From assembly GCA_022264855.1 (NCBI GenBank), contig JABYQU010000001.1, forward strand, positions 1,364,001 to 1,428,000: a DNA stretch of 64,000 nucleotides, in the 5' to 3' direction. Below, piece after piece: positions 33,665 through 44,340 of this stretch. Under the pieces are notes generated by a model, which had not been told where the DNA came from, did no database searches, and worked only from the letters and a program-made list of their open reading frames with translations. The DNA is from Lenzites betulinus. Lineage: Eukaryota; Basidiomycota; Agaricomycetes; Polyporales; Polyporaceae. How positions within the stretch are numbered: position 1 is the stretch's first letter; each line of letters opens with the position of its first letter. The translations under genes and the position numbers were made by a program.

Positions 33665-36218
33665 TTACGCATGCGCTCGTGACGGCTCTGGGAATGTGGG
33701 AGGTGGCCGCAATGGCTGAGGTTCCCGGGGTGGCCGCACCCGGAACTCGGATGCGATGCATAGGTGGCTGTCCGCGCGCGAGGGTCATCAGCATGACGCC
33801 TCCAATAGCAAGCATGTAAACGACGTACTCGGAGGGGAAGTGCGCGTTCGGGAATCCGACTACCTTGTCCAAGTATGTGGGATCAACCTCGCCAAGTACC
33901 GACGAGACCGAGAGGTTCGCAGTCGTGTACCAGATATAGTCGATGTGCCCCTTGAAGCTAGGCGTGAAGTTGGTCATCGGGTACTCGCCGGCAGCGGCAT
34001 ATGCGCTCTTGAGACCTAGCCGGTGACGTATGCCCTCCGACGTGTACTTCCCGTATAGATGCGACATGAAGTCTTCGTGGTCTGGGGGGACGATGCCGTT
34101 CGAGAGGAACTCGTACACACCGCTCTCGGGTACAGAATTGAAGTCTCCGCATATGATGACAGGGATCTTGAATGCATCGGAGTATACTGGGGGAGGGCGG
34201 GACGACGCGTTGTTCTCGCCGGCGGTGGGTGTGGTGGCAGTGCCAGCGGCTGAAGATGACGTAGGGGGAAGACGAGGGGGATACCTTGCGAAATTCTGCG
34301 CAATCTTCTCTATCTCCTCCACAAGCAGCGCAGCTTGGACGAGCTTGACGTCGCGGAACGCCGGGTCCCAGTGCAGATGAGTGTTCGCGAGGATAAGGCG
34401 TGTCCCTGTCTCCTTGTTCTCCAGCAGAGCGACGACGGCGATGTGATCCTTGCCCAGCACGCGGTTGAACATGTCGTCGGTCTTCTTGAAGTCGGGTCGC
34501 TGCATAGCGACGGCACTGTACTCGATGAGGTGCTTCTCCACCAAAGTGTATCTGCAGGTTGCATGTCAGTCACCTTTCGGATAGTTTGTGCAGGCGGCTG
34601 CTTACTTGGACGCCTTGAAGAAGATAGCACACCCATCGACCAACCGCCGCTCCGTCTCGCTCATCATCTTAAAGCGTGACTTCGGCCAGTAAACGCCTTC
34701 GTAGTCATGGTCTGCGAGGATCTTCTGGAAGTACTCCTCGTATTGGGCGTTGTCAACCTCCTGCATACATGCGAAGTCGACGTTCTGGTTGACGATCTCC
34801 GTGAGGATGAGCTCCTTCCGGTAGTCCCATTGCAGAGCCCATGAAGGTGTGTAACCATAAAGTCTCTCGGTCGCGCACCGTTCACATAGTATGTTGTAGC
34901 ATAGAAGGGAGAAGGACTCGGCGCCAGGGTCGGATACTGTGGTTTCCACCGGCCCAACGAAGTGCTTCCAATGACGTTCAGGGGGAGGCGCTGGAATGGG
35001 ACACGAGTCGCGCAGGTAGGATATGAGGGCAGACGTGCCATCCTTCTGCACGATCATCTTCAACGACGACTCTAGCGGGTTACCCTCGATTCCGAGCGTC
35101 TGCAGCTGATGAAGCGTCCCAAGCTGAGGCGGCAAGTTGACGAGTTGGTTGTCGAAGAGATAGAGCTCTTTGAGCGACACCAGCATCCCAAGTTCGGGGG
35201 GAATGGACTGAAGGGCATTACCCGAAAGATCAAGCAGCTCCAAGTGTCGAAGCTTCGAAATCTCTGGAGGAACCCCCTGGAGAGCGTTGTGATTGAGGTA
35301 GAGGTTTGTGAGGAATGTGAAGGCAAAGAGGCCAGACGTCTTCGGGATGTTCTTGATACCCACACCCCCCATATCCAACGACTGCCAAGTGTTGGCGGGC
35401 TTGGGTGCATATGGTCGGGGGACTTCTGCGACGGGTGCCACAGTGGAAGACGGATGATCAGCTGCCGCGCTCGCGCGAGTGGGGGAGGCGTCAGATGGAG
35501 CTTGCGATTTCGCGGAAGGCGAGCCCTCTCCATCGAGTGCGATCCCATTGGACTCCACCGGCTTTATCGCGTTCGGATTCTGGATCGGAATGGCGGCTTT
35601 GTGGACTGTGCGAGCCGCCATCGCGCTCGCTCTGGCTCGATGGTGAGGGGATCTTGAAGCGCGGCTCATCTGACGAGGCATTGTGAGTACAAGAATAGGG
35701 ATGTTGGAGGGGTAGCCTGTGAGAATGGAATGTACGCGCACGCGACGGACTCGTCGGGCGTCCAAACTGTACCGCGTCCAGACAACACAGAAAGATGATA
35801 TCGAGCGATTGCAAACAGAAATGACACTTACCTCACACTTCATTAGCTGCTGTTGCCAATGAGGGGTGATCATCTGCGCTTGCATGGCTCCCGGGGATCC
35901 CGCCTGGCCCAACGTGCCGTGTGGGCCTTGCATAGCGTTGCCATTTGGTGGTGAGGGAAAGTGGGCGTGAGTGAGAGAATTCTGGTGGTGGTGATGGGCG
36001 AGAGGCCCGGGGAGGTGTTGATGAGGGTGGTGTTGCATCGTAGTCATTGTGCCGTTCGCATGAAAGAGAGGGTACGCAGGTGATGTTGGAGGCTGCGCGC
36101 CGTTCGCGGGGCCATAGCCAGCGTGCCTTCCCCATGGTGTTTGGTCGTGGACCTGCCCTGGATGCTGGTGGGTGGGGAGTTTGTGGACAATGCCCGGGGA
36201 TTGCTGGGGGTAGTACAT
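33665..36218 (-). CDS. CCR4: CCR4-NOT complex catalytic deadenylase CCR4
   Basis: Poly(A)-specific exonuclease of the CCR4-NOT complex, acting in mRNA turnover. Exons on the minus strand: 36218-35832, 35669-34606, 34551-33829 and 33767-33665, giving 758 aa. The first 130 residues are Pro/His/Gln-rich (HHHHQNSLTHAH). Leucine-rich repeats lie at about 228-330 (LYLNHNALQGVPPEISKL, LDLSGNALQSIPPEL), the NOT1-binding part. The endonuclease/exonuclease/phosphatase domain follows, with CMQEVDNAQYEEYF (metal-binding Glu), NTHLHWDP, VIICGDFNSVPES, GHIDYIWYT and FPNAHFPSDH across the last splice. All catalytic residues are present. Intron 1 is unusually long for this window (162 bp). An in-frame GTG eight codons upstream is not a likely start; the ATG at 36218 was chosen. 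Confidence 0.94.
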
Positions 36219-36782
36219 GGCATGGGCGGTGAGAGTCGCCACTCTGAAAGGATAGGGGGGCGCCGGAACGCTGAACGGGAAGAGAAGAGAGAACGACTAT
36301 GGAAACAGGGAAAGAAGGAAGAGTCGTCTGGGTGGTCGTGGGCGTCGTGAAGAACGGCGAGCGTGGAGTGTTTGTCGCCGTCGAGGATGACGAGCACAGC
36401 TCTCCCAACTGTTCTCGGCTGACTAAGCCGCCCTTTCCATTCCGCTTATGGCAAGCCCTGGTACTGCCACCCGCTCCATCCTCCGACCCTGGCACAAAGA
36501 CCCGTGGTGACTCAGGAAAAATTCACAAACTACCACCGCTGCTGCGTCTCGGTCGTATCCAGCTTCCGTGCCTCTACGACGTGCGTCCGGACGCGTCTGT
36601 TCCCTCCGTGCTGCTCGCGGACCTGCGCCCGATGGCTTAATGATTGGTTGATCTCCGATCGCCCAATAAGGCAGGGGATCTAACGAGCCGCCGTACGATT
36701 TCGGATTTCAAGACATGGCGCTATGGTCCTGCCTGCTCTACTTAAGCTCCGACCCCCACTTCTCCCCCCTTGACCCGCCACC
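36219..36782. promoter_or_regulatory. shared upstream region of CCR4 and MVD1
   Basis: The two genes diverge, with 564 bp between their ATGs. The half next to CCR4 is purine-rich on the plus strand (about 36270-36340), thus pyrimidine-rich in the CCR4 sense. No TATA box was recognised. A bidirectional promoter is inferred from position. Confidence 0.45.
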
Positions 36783-38089
36783 ATGAGCATATACCAAGCA
36801 ACAGCATCTGCGCCAGTCAACATCGCCTGCATAAAGTCTGTTCTACCATCTATGCAGAGCGCGTGCGACTGACCCACCTCAGATACTGGGGCAAGCGTGA
36901 CACGAAGCTCATCCTCCCCACCAACTCCTCGCTGTCTGTCACCCTCGATCAAGATCATCTGCGCTCGACGACGACATCCCGCGCGGACCCTTCCTTCAAG
37001 CAGGACAGGCTTTGGCTCAATGGCGAAGAGGACGAGATCAAGGATGGCGGTCGGCTTGCCACATGTATAAAGGAGATGAAGGCTTTGCGGAGGCAGCTTG
37101 AACAGCAAGACTCAAGCCTACCCAAGGTGCGCAGCTCGCCCTTGGCCAGCGTTTAATCAGCGACTGATGTACCACAGATCTCCGGGTACTCCGTACACAT
37201 CTCCTCGCTCAACAACTTCCCCACGGCCGCTGGGCTAGCCTCATCCGCGTCCGGCTTTGCAGCCCTGGTCGCATCCCTCGCTGCCTTGTACCAGCTCCCT
37301 ACCGACCCCTCGCACCTCTCCCTCATCTCCCGCCAAGGCTCCGGCTCCGCATGCCGCTCGCTCTTCGGCGGGTTCGTCGCGTGGCAGATGGGCGAGAAGC
37401 CGGACGGCTCCGACTCGTACGCGGTGCAGGTCGCGCCGCGCGAGCACTGGCCGGACATCCACGCGCTGATCTGCGTCGTGAGCGACGACAAGAAGGGCAC
37501 GTCGTCCACCTCGGGCATGCAGCGCACGGTCGAGACGTCGCCGCTCCTCCAGCACCGCATCAAGCACGTCGTGCCCGAGCGCATGCGCGCGATCTCCGAG
37601 GCGATCCTCGCGCGCGACTTCGACGCGTTCGCGCGCATCACAATGCAGGACTCGAATCAGTTCCACGCCGTCTGCCTCGACACGGACCCGCCGATCTTCT
37701 ACATGAACGACGTCTCGCGCGCGATCATCGCGCTCATCGTGGAGTACAACCGCGTCTCGCTCGCGAACGGCGGCAAGCTCAAGGCCGCGTACACATACGA
37801 TGCTGGTCCGAACGCGGTCATCTATGCGCCCAAAGAGAACTTGAAGGAGATCGTGGAGCTCATCATCAAGTACTTCCCACAAACGGAGCCGTTCAAGGAC
37901 CCCTTCGGGCTTTTCACAGGAACAGGCGTCCAGGGCAAGGTTGTGGATGGATTCAACGAGGCTGTCGCCAAGCCTTTCAGCCCCGGTGCGGTCAAGACCC
38001 TCATTCACACTCGGGTTGGAGACGGACCGAGGACTCTTGGCGCCGAGGAGGCCTTGTTGGGGAAAGATGGGTTCCCCTTGAAGAAGTAG
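36783..38089 (+). CDS. MVD1: diphosphomevalonate decarboxylase
   Basis: Converts mevalonate diphosphate to isopentenyl diphosphate using ATP; last step of the mevalonate route to ergosterol and terpenoids (yeast ERG19). Exons 36783-36835, 36883-37126 and 37178-38089 give 402 aa, the usual length. Seen in sequence: [17 protein letters not shown] at the N-terminus, [12 protein letters not shown], the GHMP-kinase ATP loop [36 protein letters not shown], and [18 protein letters not shown]. The conserved C-terminal [11 protein letters not shown] is present. The third exon is strongly GC-biased at third positions, suggesting high expression. Confidence 0.96.
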
Positions 38090-38461
38090 TCAAGTCTTAA
38101 TGTCGTGTATTGGTATGTGCTAGATATCTTCATCGAATTGCTTGCATTGTTTGCATGAATCCCTTCGGCTAGTAACTTGTGATGTCGCGATGCATCTTGG
38201 GAATGAAGCGACACGAATGGATCCTGGCATGTTCAAAACTCACTCGTTACTACTCGGTCATTGGACTGGCGTGTTTACTAGCACTGTTGTAAGAGTGTCC
38301 GTGATCAAGTGCGGCAACATCACCGCTCCTCATGAGAGCTACCATAACTTCCTCCCGATTGTCCGGAAGCACGCAGTGGAGCAGATAGTACACATGTTGT
38401 ATTGATAACATGACACAGTATCCAACTCGAGCGCGATAGCACTGGTCGTGTTATAACAAAA
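38090..38461. other. intergenic region between MVD1 and the kinase-like pseudogene
   Basis: About 370 bp that includes the MVD1 3' flank. Nothing recognised. Confidence 0.5.
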
Positions 38462-39835
38462 CTAGACAGGACATGCCGAGACGAGACCGGGTATCATGTT
38501 CAAAGGGCGAGGAAGAGCCGGGCGGCGGGTGAGGACGTAGTAGATGATCCGGAACGTATGTTGAACGACTCGGACAATGCGAATCAACCAAATCTCTCTC
38601 CTGAAGGCCAGTCGTACGCGCAGTTTCCATGTGCTGAGCGACCCTAGTAAAAGATCAAACCGCGCGTCGACCTGATCCATGGAAGGCCGGTTCGCGGGCT
38701 CATCCTGCACCATGCCATCGATGATTGACTTCAGGAAGGTGGTCGTCGAAATACCGAGACGGATATACCTCCAGGAGCTCGGTCCTGATAGCATTCCCTA
38801 GGTAGTAAATGTCGGTTGGGAAAGGGTCGCATGGTTCCCCGCGATCTGTGAAATTCGAGGACGGTCCGGCCGTCCCCCCATCAAGCGTGGCGGACCCTTT
38901 CCTGGATTGTACTTACAGAACAAGCCGAAGTCCATGAAATAATACTTAACAGGATGGTTTGTCCTATGGTAGAACTTGGCCCACCCCGACAGATCGAGCT
39001 TACCCTCCGTGCGAATGAAATGGTAGAGTTCTGGAAGACAAGATGGGGTCCGTCGTGATATTTCCTCTTCCGCAGTCCCTGAGATACGTTGAGTGGCGCA
39101 TGGAAGATATGAGGACGCACTGACCTGCGAGCTACGTGCCAATGAGAGTGTATAAAACGCAGTCCCTGTGGTCAACGCTGGTCAACACCGGGTCACTTAA
39201 ATACTCAACCGAAAGGAGGAAATATCGACACGTACATCAAGCACTTGCCGCACGAGTTCTACAGCTTCTCCAGAGGTAAAGAACCGAGGGCTAGTGAACT
39301 TGCGCAACAACGGCATAACGAGAATTTTGCGGTCCGAATTGTCGGGTACATCGAGTACTTCATACACAGGAACACAGTGGTTTGCGGGGTCATTGGCTCG
39401 TGGCTCGGACGAGAAATAATGACATATGTCGACCTCTAGAGAGTGCTTTGACAAATTGATCTTTTTCATGGTGACGACAGTGTTGTCCGAGATCCATATT
39501 GCGTCAAGTACATAGCCACGCTACCAGAATGTGACCTCAGCGGGGGATTACCTCTCAGAAGTGAGTAACTCACGACTATTTTGAGACCATCTTCATGCAT
39601 GTAATACACATATCCGCCCCTTCTTTATGCCAGCCTGAGGGTGCCCAATCTGGCTTGTAATGAGGCCGGAGCACATACCCCGCTCTTGCAGCCAGGGTTG
39701 GCGGTCCGGCCACCAAAGTTCGTTCTCGGTGAGGTAACTGATGTCGCCCTCAAAACGTTTGATGTAGTTGTCATACGGCGAAGGCGCGAGTTCGTCGGTG
39801 GCCAGAGCGACTCGGGGACAAGTACTACTAGTTGA
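38462..39835 (-). pseudogene. broken basidiomycete kinase-like gene
   Basis: Homologous to the intact kinase-like gene at 53788-55401. Recognisable parts, in order on the minus strand: WWPDRQPWLQERGYVLRPHY, NHCVPVYEVLD, a catalytic-loop region reading HVARRD where the intact gene has NVAHRD, VKYYFMDFGLF (DFG), PTDIYYLGNAIRTELLE and the C-terminal GMVQDEPANRPSMDQVDARF. The parts do not share one frame. Changes of frame are needed near 39610, near 39040 and again just after the DFG segment near 38850, and the Lys-containing VAIK strand is changed (VVTMKK). I interpret this as a decayed paralogue. A heavily spliced functional gene with a degenerate kinase fold cannot be fully excluded. Confidence 0.7.
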
Positions 39836-40074
39836 AGCAGGCAGCCGTTAATCCGTCATCGTAAGAGGTCCTCCGTCCGACGATGATACATATTATAAAC
39901 AATCTTTGTCGCAACATCGACTAAGGCTGTTGAACGTTCAACGTTCAACACTAGGAGACAACATTAGGAGACAATAGTAGGAGTGTGATGGGAGACCGTG
40001 GACGAGATATCACGAGGCACGGGCGTTAGTTTTGTGGCGCTGACGTCTGTTCCTAACTTGTCATCCTCCTTGAA

Positions 40075-40081
40075 CGTGAAC
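40075..40081. repeat. target-site duplication, left copy
   Basis: CGTGAAC directly abuts the left terminal repeat. The identical 7 bases follow the right terminal repeat at 48069-48075. This marks the insertion site of the 8.0-kb element. Confidence 0.85.
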
Positions 40082-40113
40082 CCCAGTCAAAAGTCGCTCC
40101 GTGCGGATATGCG
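40082..40113 (+). repeat. left terminal inverted repeat
   Basis: 32 bases, identical in inverse orientation to 48037-48068. It begins CCCAGTCAAAAGTCGC and ends GCGGATATGCG. Confidence 0.93.
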
Positions 40114-40463
40114 CGCCCACGGGGAAATCCGTGGCCCCGGTTAGGCGCATACGAGCACAGAGAAAATGGCACTACCACGGAACGGAAACTGCACTAGTCT
40201 GCGCCCCTCCGTGAAACTATGTGATGGGCGAAATGCGTCGCAGGTCCTACGGGTTCCCGGAACTCATGCAGATTCGAGCAGATCCCTGCAGATTCACGCG
40301 TATCCACTCGGAATTTGTCATATTCGACCATCCTCACCGCCTGCGCGTACATATTCGGAGCACAGTGCAGAGAACCCCGGATTGTCACGGAGGAGCCCGT
40401 TCCTATGCAGATGCACTCTGCGCGATTCCGGGGCCTCTGCTTGCTTGCCAGCGCTACCCTCGA

Positions 40464-40509
40464 CCCCGCCCCCTGCCCCGCCCCCTGCCCCTGCCCCGCC
40501 CCCTCGCCT
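40464..40509. repeat. C-rich short tandem repeat inside the transposon
   Basis: About 46 bp composed of CCCCGCCCCCTG-type units repeated imperfectly. The complementary strand has repeated runs of four or five G and could form a quadruplex. Confidence 0.75.
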
Positions 40510-40575
40510 TTCCGCGTCCCGGTACAGATTGCGGCTCCTTCTGGGTCGGATTGAGGTGTTCCTATCAGCGACGAC

Positions 40576-42942
40576 TTAGAGTGTGCTTGTGTAAAGGAGA
40601 CATACTTGACATACTGCGCGTTCCGCATCAGTGAGTGCCGCAAATGCACTAAAAAGGTCTTCAAGTGTTTCGTTTGCATCGCGCTGGGAGGAAAAGTGAT
40701 TCCTGTAATAAGTGTTAGCTTGGAAGCGGTATGTAGAGAGGTTTTACACACATAGCGTTGTATCTCTAAGCCAGATATGGTGTGAGCACACGAACAATAA
40801 ATCGATGGCCGTGATGCATGCTGCCCGCCGTGCTTACCTCGAGAACCGAAGAGTCCAGAGCTTTGTAGACCGCGTTGAACTGATCGGTTGTCGTTGTGGG
40901 GTGGTCCTTGAGGTATACGTACGCGTAGAGGTTCCTGAAGAAGCTGGTGAGTCTCAGACAAGGTTCGTGCAGCAAAGAGAGCTCACCTGGCCGTCCGACT
41001 GGCTTTCGAAACTCTCATGCGCCCATGACCGCCCTTTTTGGCCACAGATGAAGCGTCTTCTTCCCCGGCGGCTGGAGCGGTCGAGGGCGAGGTGTTAAGC
41101 AGGGTGTCCATGGCCGGAGTGATGAGCGAGGGCAGCGGTGCAGCCGTTGGATCGTGCAGAAACGCCCTGTTGGCCATAACGGTGAGTCATTGATGCCTCT
41201 CCCGGAACATAGTGCAACAAGACTCACAATGGATTACCGACCTGTACAGCCGGTCCAGTGAGACATGAAGGAGTTGCAAAAAGAGATCAATACATACTGT
41301 GAACGTCTCATTCAGGCCGCTATGTGCCGATAGTACTGGGGTCGGCGATACGAGATCTTGTGCCTTCGAAAGGGCTGCTAGTCCCAGTCCCACAGTGACT
41401 GCCACGGTTGCATTAGTAGTCGAACTTGGACCCGGGGCAGAAGATGTCGTATCAGTGTTGAGAACAGTGTTCGATGAGTCAGATGAGCGAGCTACAGGCG
41501 GAGATGAAGGACGAGGAGTGACAGAGGGCGGTTGGGAGAAGGGAGAGCCTGAGCCGGAGGGACCATCAGTGGCGGGATGTGTCGCCGCTGAAGCGGATGG
41601 GAGAGGGGGGAGGTGGGCAGGCGTAGGTTTATATGAGACGGCGAAGGACGAGAATGCTACACGGGCTGGCGCGACTGCCTTGGGTGCCGCGACTGATTCC
41701 CGCGAGCCAGATCCAGTGTTGTATGCCGACTCGATAGCTGTAGATGCGCCGCTGTCAATCTCCGCAATAATATCTACGCACACTGTAGGTAAGTACTACG
41801 ATGAACACGAGCATATATGGACTTACTCTCGTGCTTCGAACGTTTGGCTGCGCGCTGCGAGGGAGGCCCTGGGATCTTATGTTTTCCCTTGGACTTGGGC
41901 AGGGCCACGTCAGCGTTACATGAGCTATCCAGGGTATCCTCCTGTTTGAGGGGTTCGTTTCCTTTGCGGTACCGCACGAAGTCGGGATACATGCGCGTGA
42001 CGAGCGCATGAACACGGAAATGTCCAGTACACTGGGCGAGGACAGGAAAGACCTTGTAGATCTCACACTGGATGTAACGCGCAGCATGCGCATTACGTGT
42101 GCCCCATGTCGATGGTGCCAGCGAGTGATCAGCGAGTGTACGGAAGAGGCGTTTGACAAGGTTGCGGAGATCTGCATAGGTGACGGAGGAGAACACATTG
42201 CCTTCATCGTCTTCGAGATAGATCGGCACGCCGTCTGATGACATAGCATGCTCACTCTTGCTATTTCCTGTTGTATATGGTGCCCAGTCACCCGCAGTCC
42301 AGAATCTAAAGTTCTCGTGGCTGTCCTTGTCGTACTTCGGGCTTGGAATGTCTGCGTTGGGGACCAGAAGCCCGTTAACCTTCACATGTGCAGGCGAGCT
42401 GTTACCGGGTGTGCTTGTATCCCCAGAATTCAGATGCCCAAGAGGAAAGACGTTGCTGTAGAAGGATATGAGTAGCATATATGCACGTCTTACAAGGCAA
42501 AAGACGTACTTCATCACTCGGACTGTTGTAGCTAGCTCGATGTTGGCTTTTTCAAGTTCATGCACCCGGTTCTGAAGAGCCTCGATGCGTCGCATCGCTT
42601 GATAATATTCAGTACGAGGGTCGAAATGCTCGCCGGCATGCAGGGGACTCGGTGTGCTGAACCTAGTCGGTTGGCTGCTTCCCTGCAATCCCCACAACAG
42701 AACCCAATCATTACTATCACATCAAAATCTAATGATGAACTTACTGTGCCACTCATGTCAATCAAGGGACCGTCTAATTGGTGCTTGAACGACCCGAAAT
42801 GCATCCGGGGGGTTGTAGGAGATAATGTATGCTCTGACGAGGAAGAATTGTAGCCAGTTTGTAGGTTGGACAGATTGCCAGCATTATTTTGTGCATATTC
42901 TGATGTGTGGGGGCCAAAGAGAGATCCAGAGAAATCGTCCAT
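40576..42942 (-). CDS. transposon passenger protein with coiled coil, function unknown
   Basis: Starts at the ATG at 42942 (MDDFSGSLFGPHTSEY). Phase-consistent exons are 42942-42745, 42682-42510, 42455-41827 and 41782-41298. More short exons follow down to a stop near 40576, but their borders are less sure. Features: a Ser/Asn-rich N-terminus, a coiled coil (MRRIEALQNRVHELEKANIE), a central conserved-looking part (FRFWTAGDWAPYT, VTYADLRNLVKRLFRTLADH, STWGTRNAHAARYIQCEIYK), a basic patch (KSKGKHKIPGPPSQRAAKRS) that may be a nuclear signal, and a Ser/Thr/Pro-rich tail. Near the end is NLYAYVYLKDHPTTTTDQFN. I do not recognise the family. Its place in a Tnp2-like element suggests a DNA-binding or regulatory accessory role. 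Confidence 0.7.
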
Positions 42943-43343
42943 GGTGGTAGTACTTGTAGCTGGAATGCAAGCGAGGCAGAAGGAGGAGTATTGGGCGACT
43001 GCCAATTTGGGGAGGAGGGCGCTTAAGATGTCACACGAGCGCTTCTACAGTAAGTAAAGTGCGGGTTAGTCTGTACACTGTATTACAGTCAACAACAGTC
43101 AGAATATACCTAAAGCTATTTATCTAGCATCTGATAGATACAAGGGACTAGGTAAACATATTTTTAATGAGAAGATATGCCCCTGCCGCGCCCGATTATT
43201 CAGCGTGACATTACAAGTTAGAGTGAGCTTTGTGACAGTGTTAGTCGTGAACTAGACGCCGTTACAGGCCCCGGCGCCAATGACTTGGTGAACTTCGCTT
43301 TCGACTCCTTCCTCATTGTCTCTTACTCCTATTACTTGTTACG
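42943..43343. promoter_or_regulatory. divergent promoter region of the two passenger genes
   Basis: 400 bp between the ATGs of the minus-strand and plus-strand passenger genes. AT-rich around 43090-43180. No clear TATA pair was assigned; role inferred from position. Confidence 0.4.
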
Positions 43344-44286
43344 ATGTCTTCAGCTGGAACTCCCTGCTCTGATAGGTCTACTGGGAATCTTGCTGGCGAT
43401 GAGTACTCTATTTCTGAGTCAAACAATCAGTCCCAGGACTCGATGCAACAAGATGCGAGTGCGCATACAACGGGAGCCCCGGACAGCCAGTACTCCCCTC
43501 TAGGAGAAGTATACAAAGAGTTTCTGAAGGTTGAAGAGCATTTCAGGTAAGTATCATCTACAATCAGATACCTAAAAACCTAACAGACAATCAGACTAGC
43601 GCACGAAGGACCGCAAAACAGCTCAGATGAATTACTCATGGTGTACTTTGATATCGAGAACCCCCTTGTTGCTCGTTCTGGTGCTGTATCTCCCTCTGGC
43701 TTGCCTCAGCTTGACCCAGCTCTTTCTGGCAACGCTCAAGCAGCTTTTCGCAAATTTGTCAAGATCGCTGCCCGCAGCTGCGCATGGCTTTCACGTAGCG
43801 CTGCGTCGGTCGAGGACCTTCAGACGGCCTACCTCTCTATTGTCGAAGGCCTGGGGGGCCTTCAAGACTCGTTGAAGGAGCTACCATCAGACGATGTAGA
43901 GTGGCCTACGTGCGTCTTCGTTGTCTACATTCTGTTTGCATATTGTACTGAAATCCTACAGCGCCCCGCAACGCATCCCATCCCTTCTAGTGGCGGAGAC
44001 AAGTCCCCATGGCGAGACGGGTGCAGATGTTACACTCTGCGACTTGGTGCATGTCGACATCAAGAAGTCGCATGTTGCCAAACCCATCCAGGTTGCATCG
44101 TCGGTACCCCCTGCTTCTCCTGGCGAACTCTTTGATCTCTTCCCCCCGCTATTTCCTTTACGTACGGTTACACTACCTGCAGACTCAGAAGAGCTAGTGG
44201 TCCCCACGTCAGACCCTCGTGAAGTAGAATACCCATTTATGATCGAGTATTCTATTGAGAGCCGTCTTTGCCGTCGTGTGCAGTAG
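43344..44286 (+). CDS. second transposon passenger protein, function unknown
   Basis: Exons 43344-43546, 43595-43909 and 43962-44286 give 280 aa. The N-terminus is Ser/Asp/Gln-rich and probably disordered. The middle reads like a helical domain (LGEVYKEFLKVEEHFRLAH, AFRKFVKIAARSCAWLSR, LQTAYLSIVEGLGGLQDSL). The C-terminal part has DVTLCDLVHVDIKKSHVAKP and ELFDLFPPLFPLRTVTLP. No membrane segment and no motif that I can name. It converges tail to tail with the transposase, with only 54 bp between the two stop codons. Confidence 0.8.
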
Positions 44287-44340
44287 GTAACTGCATCCAT
44301 AATAGGGATCAAATTATGTATATATAGAGTCCGTCGTGTA

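Noticed and set aside
37241..38008. Minus-strand frame of 255 codons opposite MVD1
   Set aside because: Shadow of a codon-biased exon; the plus strand encodes a full diphosphomevalonate decarboxylase.
40315..40554. Proline-rich plus-strand frame near the left end of the transposon
   Set aside because: It is only the translation of the C-rich tandem repeat; no start context and no continuation.
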